Below, piece by piece: positions 10,357-19,778 of a stretch of 42,632 bases of DNA. The position numbers were made by a program, and so were the translations under genes. Below the pieces are notes generated by a model. The model ran no database searches and was not told the origin of the DNA. It was given only the letters and a program-made list of their open reading frames with translations. Positions within the stretch are counted from its first letter, which is position 1, and every line of letters begins with the position of its first letter. This DNA comes from Staphylococcus lugdunensis (GTDB lineage: Bacteria; Bacillota; Bacilli; Staphylococcales; Staphylococcaceae). The DNA is taken from the NCBI RefSeq assembly GCF_002901705.1, contig NZ_PPPV01000016.1:834874-877505 (forward strand), read 5' to 3'.

Positions 10357-11232
10357 TTGAACAATATAGTGATTAAAGATGTAAATAAAACATATGACGG
10401 TAAAACGTATGCACTTAAAAATATTAACCTTGAAATCAATAATGGTATGTTTGGGATTTTAGGGAGAAATGGATCTGGTAAATCGACTTTAATGAATATG
10501 CTTTCAACCATTCTTCAACAAAGTAGTGGAACTATAGAAATTAATAATATTTCTTTAACTCAAACGAAACAAATTAGAAAAATGATTGGTTACTTACCTC
10601 AAGATTTTGATTTTTATCCGAATATGAAAGTAAAAGAAACATTGCATTACTTAGGAATTTTATCTGGAATTCCTAAAGCCAATTTAAAAATAAACGTTGC
10701 TGCATCATTAGAAAAAGTTAATCTTGTAGAACATCAAAATAAAAAAGTTAAAAGTTTATCAGGAGGCATGAAAAAAAGATTAGGTATCGCGCAAGCAATT
10801 ATTCACAATCCACAGGTGCTTATAGTAGATGAACCTACAGCAGGACTTGATCCTGAAGAAAGGGTACGTTTGCGTCATTTATTATCCAATCTAGCTAAAG
10901 ATAAAATTGTCATCATTTCCACTCATATAGTGAGTGATATTGAATCAACCTGTGAAAATATCGCTATCCTAGACAAAGGAGTAATCGCTTATAAAGGATC
11001 GATTAAGAATTTAATTGAGCTTAGTGACAATAAAGTTTATGAGATTACTATCTCCCCTTCAAAATTAAATCAACTGAAAAAAAATAATATTTTTATTACA
11101 AAAATACAAGAATATGAGCATCTACTAAAAGTCAGATTTGTATCAGAATCAAATCTTGAAGGAACTAGAAAAGTTAAACAAGACTTTGAAGATGCTTATA
11201 TGTATTTTTTAAAAATGAATCAAGGAGGGTAA
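10357..11232 (+). CDS. ABC transporter ATP-binding protein
   Basis: A 291-residue ATPase. Walker A is GRNGSGKST (about 38-46), the signature LSGGMKKR lies near 133-140, and Walker B LIVDEPTAG near 153-161, followed by a switch histidine (ISTHIV). The chosen start is the TTG at 10357, because AAAGGAGG lies eight bases upstream; an earlier TTG at 10333 lies upstream of that ribosome site and would be poorly initiated. It is followed after 3 bases by two permease genes and then a two-component system. The arrangement matches transporters that export or confer resistance to bacteriocins and other peptides. Substrate unknown. Confidence 0.9.
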   Translation: MNNIVIKDVNKTYDGKTYALKNINLEINNGMFGILGRNGSGKSTLMNMLSTILQQSSGTIEINNISLTQTKQIRKMIGYLPQDFDFYPNMKVKETLHYLGILSGIPKANLKINVAASLEKVNLVEHQNKKVKSLSGGMKKRLGIAQAIIHNPQVLIVDEPTAGLDPEERVRLRHLLSNLAKDKIVIISTHIVSDIESTCENIAILDKGVIAYKGSIKNLIELSDNKVYEITISPSKLNQLKKNNIFITKIQEYEHLLKVRFVSESNLEGTRKVKQDFEDAYMYFLKMNQGG

Positions 11233-11235
11233 ACG

Positions 11236-12351
11236 ATGAATCTATTCTTGATAGAAATAAAGAAACTACTTTTTAGTAAAATTTTTATTTTTTATTGTAT
11301 TCTCGTTATTTTTTTCGTATTTGTTAACTGTAACCAAGTGATTGATAAAAATATTAACTCTGATATTTATCAACCAAAATCTATGACTACTTACACTACA
11401 AATAATAAAGTAATCATGAAAAATGCGATAGATAACTTAAAAAAAGAGTTACACAGCAATAACTTCAAAGTGTATCAGTTTGGCTTCTTGAAACAAAAGA
11501 AATTAAATAAAGATAAATTAGATAAAATCAAAACCTCTATAAAAAACATGGAAAATTCTAAAGATTTTAAGAGATTCAAATACTACTCTAACAAGGTTTC
11601 TCATGAAATAGGATGGGGATCTAATTATTCCGAAAAAAATTTATATTTATTTGGGACTAAACAAATGAGTAAAGAAGATTTTTCAATGGAGAAGAAGATG
11701 ATCAAAAACAAAGACATTTATTTCGGGGCATATAGCAGATATCTTTCTGATATTGCAGGAGTAATAATAGGAATACTCCCATTCTTTTTAGGTGCTCATA
11801 TTTATCTTTTAGATAGAAAGAATCATGTATTTAAAACAATAAATTCTAGAAACATATCGTCATTTAAATTAATCCTAACACGCGTACTGGCATTAATCAT
11901 ATTGTCATTTTTACCAATACTATTATTCTCTGTTTATTTCCTAATTAGTTTGTCGGTTGTTCACCCTATTTCAATTAAGGCAATTTTTATATTTTATGAA
12001 ATTTTATTTATGTGGACTACCCCCACTCTATTAGTAGCATCTATTTTAGGACTATTGATTACTATGATTTTTAATTCTTATTTAGGTTCCCTGATTCAAA
12101 TAATCATTTGGTTTATTAATTTGAATATAGGTTCTAATTATGTTGAAGGTCATTATGGCGGTTTACTCATTCCTAGACATAATTCACTTTTCAATACTTC
12201 ATTCTTTTATAATCATTTAAATGACATTCTTATTAATAGAATCAGCTATTGTTTCATAGCCATTCTTTTGCTCTTAATTAGTGTTTGGCTATTTGACTTA
12301 AAAAGAAAGGGGCTAACTAGAAGTGGGAAAATTACTCTTCTTAGAAATTAA
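11236..12351 (+). CDS. ABC-2 type permease, large subunit
   Basis: A 371-residue membrane protein. One N-terminal membrane segment (about 12-32) precedes a long polar extracytoplasmic region (about 33-165, Lys- and Asn-rich), then about five hydrophobic segments from residue 170 to the C-terminus. This 1+5 arrangement with a large loop after the first segment is typical of ABC-2 permeases. Ribosome site AGGAGGGTAAACG directly before the ATG, 3 bases after the ATPase stop. It should pair with the shorter permease that follows, forming a transporter with the ATPase. Substrate not determinable. Confidence 0.8.
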   Translation: MNLFLIEIKKLLFSKIFIFYCILVIFFVFVNCNQVIDKNINSDIYQPKSMTTYTTNNKVIMKNAIDNLKKELHSNNFKVYQFGFLKQKKLNKDKLDKIKTSIKNMENSKDFKRFKYYSNKVSHEIGWGSNYSEKNLYLFGTKQMSKEDFSMEKKMIKNKDIYFGAYSRYLSDIAGVIIGILPFFLGAHIYLLDRKNHVFKTINSRNISSFKLILTRVLALIILSFLPILLFSVYFLISLSVVHPISIKAIFIFYEILFMWTTPTLLVASILGLLITMIFNSYLGSLIQIIIWFINLNIGSNYVEGHYGGLLIPRHNSLFNTSFFYNHLNDILINRISYCFIAILLLLISVWLFDLKRKGLTRSGKITLLRN

Positions 12352-12934
12352 AACTAACCTTTCAAAGCTTTATCTTGGTTGCGTGATATTTTTTATTTGT
12401 AGTTTATTTATGTTTGGTGTGGGCAATCTAACCCATGACAGAATAACACAATTCATTGAACTTATTTTTACACTTCTTGGGATTATTTTATTTACCACAA
12501 TATATGCAATTGATAATACCCGTAATACGATTTTAATCATTAACTCAAAACGATATCATTATAGATTTTTATTGTTATTACGCCTGTTTTTAACAATTGT
12601 GTTCACTATATTGCTGATTTTAATAGGTTTAGTAACTTTTAAAATATGTAACTCTAATGTTGTATTTATACAAGATATATTCATAGCACTGACAAATACA
12701 ATGTTCATTGGTTCGTTAAGTTTGTTCATAAGTATGATTAGTAAAAATGCCTTGATTGGTTATATGTTTGGCTTAGTTTATTTCTTATTATGTCTAGGGT
12801 TTAAGAATATGAGTTTTATGTATTTATTTTCTGAGACCTATGGCTTTCCGTTTTATTTCAAATTAATACAATTTTCAATTAGCATACTAGTTTCAATAAT
12901 AACGATTTATATCACAAAAAAAGTAAAAATTTAA
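12323..12934 (+). CDS. ABC transporter permease, small subunit
   Basis: A 203-residue, almost wholly hydrophobic protein with about six membrane segments and a short basic tail (TKKVKI). It starts at GTG 12323, overlapping the previous permease gene by 29 bases; GAAAGGGG lies upstream. The overlap indicates translational coupling, so the two permeases are probably made in a fixed ratio as a heterodimer. No large extracellular domain, unlike BceB-type detoxification permeases. Most likely part of a peptide export or immunity transporter controlled by the downstream two-component system. Confidence 0.75.
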   Translation: MGKLLFLEIKTNLSKLYLGCVIFFICSLFMFGVGNLTHDRITQFIELIFTLLGIILFTTIYAIDNTRNTILIINSKRYHYRFLLLLRLFLTIVFTILLILIGLVTFKICNSNVVFIQDIFIALTNTMFIGSLSLFISMISKNALIGYMFGLVYFLLCLGFKNMSFMYLFSETYGFPFYFKLIQFSISILVSIITIYITKKVKI

Positions 12935-13020
12935 TTGTTTTTAGATATGTGATTGTGTTTTATAGTACATTAATTATAGGTAATAATTTCTTTTAATAAT
13001 CCGATATAAGGTGATAACTT

Positions 13021-13686
13021 ATGTATAATATTATGATTGTAGATGATGAGGAAAATATTGTCTCTTTTATTCAAGAAAGTCTTAAATTAGAGGGGTTTAA
13101 GACCACTGTCGCATATAATGGGCGTGAAGCTTTGGAAAAAATAAATGAGCATATTCACTTAATTATATTAGATATTAAAATGCCCTATTCTGATGGCTTT
13201 GAAGTAGCTCAATCACTTAGTCAGAGTAATATTCCTATTATTTTTTTGACCGCTAAAGATAACCTTGATACAAGACTTAAGTGTTTTTCTTTAGGTGCCA
13301 AAGATTATATTGCCAAACCATTTTACATGGAAGAATTAATAGTAAGGATTGAAAATATTTTAACTCAAAATAATAGCTATTCCAAAAATAAAAATATTAA
13401 AAAAACTAAAGATCTCATTATTAATTATGATACCTTTAGCGTATATGCGGGAGACCATTTATTAGATATTACGAGAACAGAATTTGAAATCATAAAACTG
13501 CTATCTTTGAATTCTAATTTTTATTTTAGCAAAGATCAAATTTATGACTCTATTAATTTTAATAAAATAGGTAATACCCAGGTTGTCTCAGAACACATTC
13601 GAAAAATAAGGAAAAAGTTGCATCAATATAGTGACTTTGAATATATAGATACAAAGTGGGGAGTTGGGTATAAATGGCTAGAATAG
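13021..13686 (+). CDS. OmpR-family response regulator
   Basis: A 221-residue response regulator. The receiver domain (1-115) has the acidic pair DD at 8-9, phosphorylation site Asp51 in LDIKMP, and conserved Lys in IAKPF. The C-terminal winged helix (about 125-221) ends with the usual VVSEHIRKIRKKL and WGVGYKW block. Ribosome site AAGGTGAT precedes the start. It follows the ABC genes by 86 bases and overlaps the kinase gene by 13 bases. By analogy with peptide-responsive systems it probably controls the upstream transporter; the direct target is inferred. Confidence 0.9.
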   Translation: MYNIMIVDDEENIVSFIQESLKLEGFKTTVAYNGREALEKINEHIHLIILDIKMPYSDGFEVAQSLSQSNIPIIFLTAKDNLDTRLKCFSLGAKDYIAKPFYMEELIVRIENILTQNNSYSKNKNIKKTKDLIINYDTFSVYAGDHLLDITRTEFEIIKLLSLNSNFYFSKDQIYDSINFNKIGNTQVVSEHIRKIRKKLHQYSDFEYIDTKWGVGYKWLE

Positions 13687-14777
13687 AAAGTATCAAAACA
13701 AAATTACATCGTCTAAATATATCAGTTGTGATCATCAGTATAGTCGTTATTTTTGTCTTACAATTATTGCTTAATATACTTGAATTTTCAAATATAGGAC
13801 AGTCTCTATATCATGATTTCTGGCATCAACCGCATTACCTTTTTACGATATCTAGTATTTGTATCAATTTATTTATTCCACTAATAGTTATTTATATGCT
13901 CACCCGTTTTTTTTATAAAAAGCATTTATCAAGAAACATTGATTATTTAAATCATATTATTAAAAGTTTAAAAAGCGACGATATCGATTTGAAAGTTACA
14001 ACCACAAATATTAAAGAATTTAATGATGTGATTAACGAAGTACAGAACATTAATACGTTTCTTAAAAAAAGAATAGCGGATCAGTTAACGATTCAAAACA
14101 ATTTCAAAAAGAAGCTAGAAATCTTTGAACACGACTTAAAAACACCTTTAACTGTCATGCAGGGTCACATTGAACTTTTAAAAAAGATAAATAATTCAGA
14201 ACTGCCTAATCAAGAAATTAAATCCAAAATCAATAGTGAAACTAAAGTAATCTTGAACGCTCTTGAACGCATTAATAATCAAATAAAAATTCACATTAAT
14301 AATGTAAAGTTATTACCTAATCATTCAGACAAAATTAATATTGAAAAGGTTATCTCAACTATCAATGAAAGCTATAATAATAAATATATTTTGAAAGATA
14401 AAACGATGGACATACAAGTAGACAATAAATTACTTCATAATCATATATTTTTAAATAATCAAATTCTATATCATGTGATAGATAACTTAATTAATAACGC
14501 TTTGAAATATGCTAACAAAGAAATTAGTATAAACTTCAAATGCCTAGATCAATGTTTATTGCAGTTCTCAGTTATTAATGACGGTAAACAATTTACTGAA
14601 GATGAACTAAAATTTGCTAAAGAATGGGGCGTTAAAGGTAAAGCATCAAATGGCTCAGGAATAGGCTTGTATTTTGCTAATGAAGTTATTAAACAATATA
14701 ATAGTGAAATCATTCTAGAAAACATTGAAAATAAAGCTAAAGTTAGTTTTATCGTGGATATATCTAAAATGACGTGA
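13674..14777 (+). CDS. Sensor histidine kinase
   Basis: A 367-residue kinase with two membrane segments (about 15-35 and 60-82) separated by only about 25 extracellular residues, as in intramembrane-sensing kinases for cell-wall-active peptides. The phospho-acceptor is the histidine in FEHDLKTP (near 152). The ATPase domain shows NLINNALKYA (N box) and GSGIGLYFANE (G box). It overlaps the regulator gene by 13 bases. Its place between an ABC transporter and a modified-peptide cluster suggests it senses such a peptide; no direct proof in sequence. Confidence 0.88.
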   Translation: MARIESIKTKLHRLNISVVIISIVVIFVLQLLLNILEFSNIGQSLYHDFWHQPHYLFTISSICINLFIPLIVIYMLTRFFYKKHLSRNIDYLNHIIKSLKSDDIDLKVTTTNIKEFNDVINEVQNINTFLKKRIADQLTIQNNFKKKLEIFEHDLKTPLTVMQGHIELLKKINNSELPNQEIKSKINSETKVILNALERINNQIKIHINNVKLLPNHSDKINIEKVISTINESYNNKYILKDKTMDIQVDNKLLHNHIFLNNQILYHVIDNLINNALKYANKEISINFKCLDQCLLQFSVINDGKQFTEDELKFAKEWGVKGKASNGSGIGLYFANEVIKQYNSEIILENIENKAKVSFIVDISKMT

Positions 14778-14910
14778 CAGAACAAGTTAGTTACAACGAC
14801 GACGTATTTTATGCTGCTTTATGTTCATTTTTTAACGAAGGTCACTGAAAAATATTAGCTCAAAGGATATTTAACAAACCCTCAATTATATATTTTAGAC
14901 TTATAACACG

Positions 14911-14948
14911 AAATCCCCTCACGCTTGAAAGTCATGAGGGGATTTTTT
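14911..14948. terminator. Rho-independent terminator between convergent operons
   Basis: AAATCCCCTCA pairs with TGAGGGGATTT around a loop of about 13 bases and is followed by TTTT on the plus strand. It lies 134 bases after the kinase gene and before the 3' end of the minus-strand CPBP protease gene. The T run is weaker on the minus strand, but the stem could serve both. Confidence 0.8.
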
Positions 14949-15025
14949 AAGTGTTTATACCTAAGAGACCGCTTATATCAATCCATTCTGGCAAGATGTC
15001 ATTTTTTAGCGGAGAATCTTCCCTA

Positions 15026-15640
15026 TTACTTTATTATTCTTGAATGATTTAATTTCTTCATTTGGCTACTGAACACTAATATATTAAACATCATATGAAT
15101 AATAATATTGATAAAAATATCTCTAAAATACAAATAAATCATTGCTTGTATTGTAGCAAAAAAGATTTTTACTATGGAAGACTTTCCTTGATATAGAAAA
15201 TGAGAGAACACAAAAGTTAGTACTGATAAGATAATGTACTGAATAAAATGATAATGATATATCAAGCTGAAATAATACAAGAAGTATCGGAAATTTAATT
15301 CTTCTAGTATTGGGTAAGCAAGTAACACACTTAAAATAAATTTGCTGTTTTTGTTATAAAAGTCGAACAAATTTTTGTTAAACAGTAATGATTTTTCTGT
15401 AATATAAACGATTACTGGTGTAATGATAATAACAGATACACATAAGTAAATATTTGTATTACTTAAAAATAAACACGTATCTATTAACAGTACGACAATA
15501 AGTACCAAAATGTACTTGTAAAATTCAGTTAGGTATTTAAAATACGCTACTTTTCTAATGAAAATAAGCAATATACCTGGAAAACAAGTTAAAAAAAACA
15601 TTAAACCAATCAGACTATGCCAAAGGATGAGGAATATCAT
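15026..15640 (-). CDS. CPBP-family membrane protease (SagE/LlsP-like)
   Basis: A 204-residue protein with about six membrane segments and the CPBP (Abi) signatures: EELNFR near residues 116-121, FSHF near 147-150 and a C-terminal IHMMFN. These supply the glutamate and histidine residues of the intramembrane metalloprotease site. In streptolysin S-type operons the CPBP protein (SagE; LlsP in listeriolysin S) is proposed to remove the precursor leader and/or give immunity. It is the last gene of the operon, overlapping the YcaO gene by 26 bases, with its own GGAGGAAT ribosome site. Confidence 0.85.
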   Translation of the reverse strand: MIFLILWHSLIGLMFFLTCFPGILLIFIRKVAYFKYLTEFYKYILVLIVVLLIDTCLFLSNTNIYLCVSVIIITPVIVYITEKSLLFNKNLFDFYNKNSKFILSVLLAYPILEELNFRYFLYYFSLIYHYHFIQYIILSVLTFVFSHFLYQGKSSIVKIFFATIQAMIYLYFRDIFINIIIHMMFNILVFSSQMKKLNHSRIIK

Positions 15641-16940
15641 TTATTATTCCTCCTATTTCTTTATATCTTGGATGTAGATAAGGTGGATATGATGGTATGG
15701 CTATCGTCAATAATTCAGGTATAAATGTTCTAACGACAACTAAATTTTTATTATAAAATTCCACAGGTGTGATATCTAAATAACACGCATAATGACTTAA
15801 ATGTTTTAATTCATTGATGATTTCGTGTAAATTATTGGCATTTTTAGTATTTTGGAAGGTGTTTTTTCTTTTCTGCATATTAAAATTCAAACCATATTTG
15901 GCATAATACATAACATTATCATCTAAATTATCAATAGGATGATTTTCAATATTTTCTGTGACATTTTTAAAATGTGTAGTATTATTCCAAACCTCAGTCA
16001 TTGTATACTCTAACACGGTAACACATTCCAATAAGCTTCTATAGATACACTGCTCTAAGTTCATATCGCCTTGAACCCCAACGACATATTTAGGTAAGCT
16101 TAAATCTTTAGCTTTAGATTTAACCTCACAGACAACAACATGAATAGGTTTATCAAAGCTGATATCAGTAAAAGATACATCGAAATTATCAAGAAATTTG
16201 TGCACAATGCTCGGCCGTTTAAACCATTCATTTAGTTTTTCAGCAATATTTACAGAAATCGTCTTTCCTTCAATGCCTCCGTACCACCACAAATTATATG
16301 AATCTATTTGTAAAATCTCAATAATAGAGTTGGTTAAACTTTTCTCAAATGTTTCATGACTAGCTGTACCGGTTGAAACACCGCTATTCGTAAACTGTTT
16401 TTCATCTTTAAATATCGTTTTATTAAATAGAACAAGCATTTGTAAAGGTACTAAAACATCATGATCTGGATGATATAGAGATTTAAGTGGAATCCATTGA
16501 ATGACGTCATCGTCATAAATATAATGTTTGGCGTCTTTTTCCTCAAAATATATATTAATTAATGCTAGAGGTAGTACTAAGCTATTTGTATTTTTTAGTT
16601 GTTCTGAAATTTGTGCATGTGACGCATATATGATTTTGCCTTTTAAATTTTGATACAACAGCGTAAAGGCATATCTTTCTGAACTTTCTCCTAAGAATGA
16701 CGCTAGTGCTTCATTATAATAAATACCATAACCACTCAAATGATAATTCACTTTGAAATCTTCACTTAAGAAGTTTTTTTCAAAATTATTAAATTGAGCC
16801 GTGACATAATGATAATTCATAATTGGATATGAATTTAATCCTAAGAAAAAGCTGTTATCTTTCCATATTCCTGCTACATTTCCACCTAATAAGTTTTGTC
16901 TATACAGATTATAATTCAAATTATTTTTAAAGGTTATCAT
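15615..16940 (-). CDS. YcaO cyclodehydratase (SagD/LlsD-like)
   Basis: A 441-residue YcaO-domain protein. The family ATP-binding signature is recognisable near 70-90 (SGYGIYYNEALASF, then GESSERY), and the Pro-rich end (IPSYPPYLHP, then NDIPHPLA) is a relaxed form of the C-terminal Pro motif of azoline-forming YcaO enzymes. With the C protein encoded upstream it should use ATP to convert Cys and Ser side chains of the precursor to thiazolines and oxazolines. It overlaps the C-protein gene by 14 bases, consistent with stoichiometric synthesis. Weakly similar families could include other YcaO branches, but the surrounding operon makes this assignment firm. Confidence 0.9.
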   Translation of the reverse strand: MITFKNNLNYNLYRQNLLGGNVAGIWKDNSFFLGLNSYPIMNYHYVTAQFNNFEKNFLSEDFKVNYHLSGYGIYYNEALASFLGESSERYAFTLLYQNLKGKIIYASHAQISEQLKNTNSLVLPLALINIYFEEKDAKHYIYDDDVIQWIPLKSLYHPDHDVLVPLQMLVLFNKTIFKDEKQFTNSGVSTGTASHETFEKSLTNSIIEILQIDSYNLWWYGGIEGKTISVNIAEKLNEWFKRPSIVHKFLDNFDVSFTDISFDKPIHVVVCEVKSKAKDLSLPKYVVGVQGDMNLEQCIYRSLLECVTVLEYTMTEVWNNTTHFKNVTENIENHPIDNLDDNVMYYAKYGLNFNMQKRKNTFQNTKNANNLHEIINELKHLSHYACYLDITPVEFYNKNLVVVRTFIPELLTIAIPSYPPYLHPRYKEIGGIINDIPHPLA

Positions 16941-17856
16941 TCTCTAACACCCTTTTTAAAATATTTGCTGACTTCATATTTTGCTCTTTAAACAAAACAT
17001 TATTTATCGTCGAACATGTAGAACAAGTAGACTGACGCTTATTGAAATTAAAGTTGTATTCATATGTGGGTAAATAAAAATGGAGTACATTCCCTATTAG
17101 CGTTGAATCCCCGTAGATTTCTATATTATTAATTTCATTTATCATTATACTTAATATATAACTGTATAATTTGAGATTGTACATGCCTTGATTTTGCGCA
17201 TCCGGAACAAAATAATTTTCTATCGTACCAGGAAACTTAGAAATTAATTGTCGTTCTAAGCATTCATAACAACCCGTCTCTCCATGATGAATATTTGTGA
17301 AAAATACATTTTCATTATCATAAAAAGCAAGTGTATATGTCATATCCAACAAGTTTGTTAAAAAGTTAAACGCTTTAATAAAAGGTTGATTGGCATATGA
17401 TAAAATAACAAAAACATTCATATCTGCAAACTTTGATTGCTGTTTTTTTACAACTTCATTTATAGATAAATTATTTTTTTGATTATTCAAGATTTCAATT
17501 TCATGTCTTTCTAGAACTTCATTAAACTCATATATTTCATCAACTTGATCGAGATGATCTTTAAAAAATGCTTTGGCTGCCTTGTCTGTAATAATACAAA
17601 TTTTATTAAAAGTATCGATTTTTTGATGTATTAAATTCAATTGCGTTAGTTTATTAAAATCTTCTATAATATCGTCATTTTCATTTAATTCTATTTGATT
17701 TTCAGCTATTAACGTTTTGAAATTGTCTATAAAATTTTTGCTGCTTTCTTCTTTATCTATAGCTATTGAGTGTTGATGTAAATATCCCTTTTTTAATATA
17801 TACTCACTATTGTTTTCTTCGACAAACAAATCTTTAGGTTTAATAAACGTTTTCAT
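16927..17856 (-). CDS. Cyclodehydratase partner, E1-like (SagC/LlsY-like)
   Basis: A 309-residue protein. The two CxxC pairs of the E1-like/ocin-ThiF-type C protein are present (GCYECLERQL near 197 and CSTCSTI near 282-288) and should bind a structural zinc. These proteins recognise the leader peptide and present the substrate to YcaO. The N-terminal region (about 1-100) would hold the leader-binding winged-helix domain; this is an inference from position. GGAAGGAA lies about ten bases before the start. It sits between the dehydrogenase and YcaO genes, the same place as llsY in listeriolysin S. Confidence 0.85.
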   Translation of the reverse strand: MKTFIKPKDLFVEENNSEYILKKGYLHQHSIAIDKEESSKNFIDNFKTLIAENQIELNENDDIIEDFNKLTQLNLIHQKIDTFNKICIITDKAAKAFFKDHLDQVDEIYEFNEVLERHEIEILNNQKNNLSINEVVKKQQSKFADMNVFVILSYANQPFIKAFNFLTNLLDMTYTLAFYDNENVFFTNIHHGETGCYECLERQLISKFPGTIENYFVPDAQNQGMYNLKLYSYILSIMINEINNIEIYGDSTLIGNVLHFYLPTYEYNFNFNKRQSTCSTCSTINNVLFKEQNMKSANILKRVLENDNL

Positions 17857-17863
17857 TACTTAA

Positions 17864-18742
17864 CTATTCCTTCCCACATATATTCGTAAATAGTATATGT
17901 TCATTAACATGATCTAATTCAAGTAATTTTTCTATATTATTTTTCTTAAAGCCTGCTATTGGGCATCCTGTATAGCCTAATGACGTAATGACTAAATCAA
18001 AATTATGCGACATACAACCAATCTCTATCAAACTATTTAATAACGCTAATTCCCCGTATTTCAAAAAACTAGAATTAAAATTATAGCCAAAAAAGACTAA
18101 AAAACTACAATTTTCGATATCTATATTATTGCCTTCTAATAAATCATCTGTGTTTATGTCCTTTTGAGCCACAATTTTTAATAATGAGTGACTTATCGGT
18201 TGGTATAAATAAATGCCTTTATCATAATCTTCTACATTGTTGATATAAAGATATATATCAATCGGATATAACCCACCTGCCGATGCATAAAATCGCGTGC
18301 TTGTTTTTATATCCCCATATTCCACTTTTCTAGGCGCTATCCCAAAAGAAAATTTAAGTATTGTTGATAATTCTTTACTAGCCATTTCAAAAGATGTGAA
18401 TTCCCTTGTACTTTTTCTGTGATTTAAAACATTATAAAAATATTCTTTTATTTTCTTATCACTTTTAGGAAGTGATCTTGTATCTTCATCGTTAATTTCA
18501 TTCAACATTTGATGTTCATTAACTAAAGCTGCATAATTCGATTCATTATAAGCTAACATGCTTTTGAAATCGCTAAGTCTCTGATGATTTACATTTAATA
18601 AGTACTTTAAAGATTCTGATTCTTGATTCCCTAAAATAATTTGAGCAAAGTTATTTCGATTATCATTATTTGCAATATTATCGTCATTTAATTTAAATAA
18701 CGAATGCTGATTAAACATTCCCTTTAACTGATAATTAATCAT
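17864..18742 (-). CDS. FMN-dependent azoline dehydrogenase (SagB/LlsB-like)
   Basis: A 292-residue nitroreductase-fold protein. The domain begins near residue 108 with HRKSTREF, the flavin phosphate-binding start of SagB-type oxidoreductases, followed by STRFYASAGGLYPIDIYLY near 150-166, a hallmark of the family. It should oxidise thiazolines and oxazolines to aromatic azoles using FMN. The first 100 residues are poorly conserved, as in other SagB proteins. It follows the small membrane-protein gene with a 4-base overlap and has AGAGGTAAAAAG upstream. Confidence 0.9.
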   Translation of the reverse strand: MINYQLKGMFNQHSLFKLNDDNIANNDNRNNFAQIILGNQESESLKYLLNVNHQRLSDFKSMLAYNESNYAALVNEHQMLNEINDEDTRSLPKSDKKIKEYFYNVLNHRKSTREFTSFEMASKELSTILKFSFGIAPRKVEYGDIKTSTRFYASAGGLYPIDIYLYINNVEDYDKGIYLYQPISHSLLKIVAQKDINTDDLLEGNNIDIENCSFLVFFGYNFNSSFLKYGELALLNSLIEIGCMSHNFDLVITSLGYTGCPIAGFKKNNIEKLLELDHVNEHILFTNICGKE

Positions 18743-19035
18743 TGCTTTTTACCTCTTTTTTTAGTTGCTACAAGCAATTCAATAATGATTACTAATAATA
18801 TGGACAGGGCCACACCTAAAAACATAATATTCGTTATAATTGGCTCTCCACTATCGCCATGATTGTGTATTTTGTATAAATTTAATCCTAATAAATTTAC
18901 ATCAAAATGCGCATAACCATTTTTATTGATAATAAAATAACCTATTGAAATTGAGATGGCTGTGATGATGGCAGATAAAACAATACCTGCTAAAATTTCA
19001 ATAATCACTCGCATTTCTTGTCTCTTCAACATCAT
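18739..19035 (-). CDS. Small two-pass membrane protein in the LlsX position
   Basis: About 98 residues with two membrane segments (near 13-35 and 65-85), a short extracellular loop (NGYAHFDVNLLG, HNHGDSGEP) and a basic tail (KKRGKKQ). An ATG at 19047 overlaps the permease stop as ATGA, but GAGGAG lies inside that extension, so I prefer the ATG at 19035 (or 19032). It holds the position of llsX in listeriolysin S, a gene of unknown role needed for activity there and not found in most SLS operons. Similarity to LlsX is positional; I cannot confirm sequence homology. It could be an immunity or transporter accessory protein. Confidence 0.7.
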   Translation of the reverse strand: MMLKRQEMRVIIEILAGIVLSAIITAISISIGYFIINKNGYAHFDVNLLGLNLYKIHNHGDSGEPIITNIMFLGVALSILLVIIIELLVATKKRGKKQ

Positions 19036-19043
19036 TATTCTCC

Positions 19044-19778
19044 TCATTTCTTAAACTTATAAATACATAAACTTAAAACACCCGTCACTACGATATACAA
19101 TGAATTTAATTTTAAAAATGATACATCCCACATACGTTCATTTGTCCAAATTGAATAAAAATCATTTGTAGCATATTTGATTGGTATCCAATTTCCTATT
19201 TCCTTTAAAACATTGGGGAGTTCCCCATACTGTACAAAAACACCAATAATCATATAAGTAAGAAAAAGCAATATCATTCCAAAAGGTAATAAAACCTTAC
19301 TCTTTCTTATTAACAAAGCTAAAAATGTTCCTATCATTAACAGAGCGATAATGTTATAAAAAATTTGTAAAAAGAAGGCTATAAAATATTGCGTGTTTGG
19401 TAGCGTTAATGAGAAAAATACTTTACCAATAATGATATTTAAAATAACACTAAATATCGCTAAGAAGCAGTATGAAATAATATTAGAAACGATTAAAATA
19501 CTAATATTTACATCAAAATATTTTAATCGTTTCAGTGTGTCGTTCTCGATGCTTTCACTTAACCAAATTGGAAAGCTAATAAAAGTAATCGGTAGCAGTC
19601 CAATACTCGTACTAATTAAAAAATATTTATCTATAAAGTGTCTCCCATTTCCTATACTAAAATTTCCATAAGACATAATAATAACTAACATCATGATGAT
19701 TGGAAAAATTAATGAAAAGAACACTGATATAGGAACTCTAAATTGCATTTTTATGCTTAACAAAATTTTATTTATCAT
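19044..19778 (-). CDS. ABC-2 permease for the modified peptide (LlsH-like)
   Basis: A 244-residue membrane protein with six predicted segments and the ABC-2 pattern: N-terminal MINKILLSIKMQFRVP, then PIWLSESIENDTLKRL in the first cytoplasmic loop. It should form the export channel with the ATPase encoded just upstream, with which it overlaps by 4 bases. GGAGGAAAT lies directly upstream of the start. Operon position matches llsH of listeriolysin S, where ATPase and permease precede the modification genes; in streptolysin S they follow them. Confidence 0.88.
   Translation of the reverse strand: MINKILLSIKMQFRVPISVFFSLIFPIIMMLVIIMSYGNFSIGNGRHFIDKYFLISTSIGLLPITFISFPIWLSESIENDTLKRLKYFDVNISILIVSNIISYCFLAIFSVILNIIIGKVFFSLTLPNTQYFIAFFLQIFYNIIALLMIGTFLALLIRKSKVLLPFGMILLFLTYMIIGVFVQYGELPNVLKEIGNWIPIKYATNDFYSIWTNERMWDVSFLKLNSLYIVVTGVLSLCIYKFKK

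Noticed and set aside
10254..10511. Minus-strand frame of 85 codons
   Set aside because: It overlaps the start of the ABC ATPase gene on the other strand and has no supporting signals.
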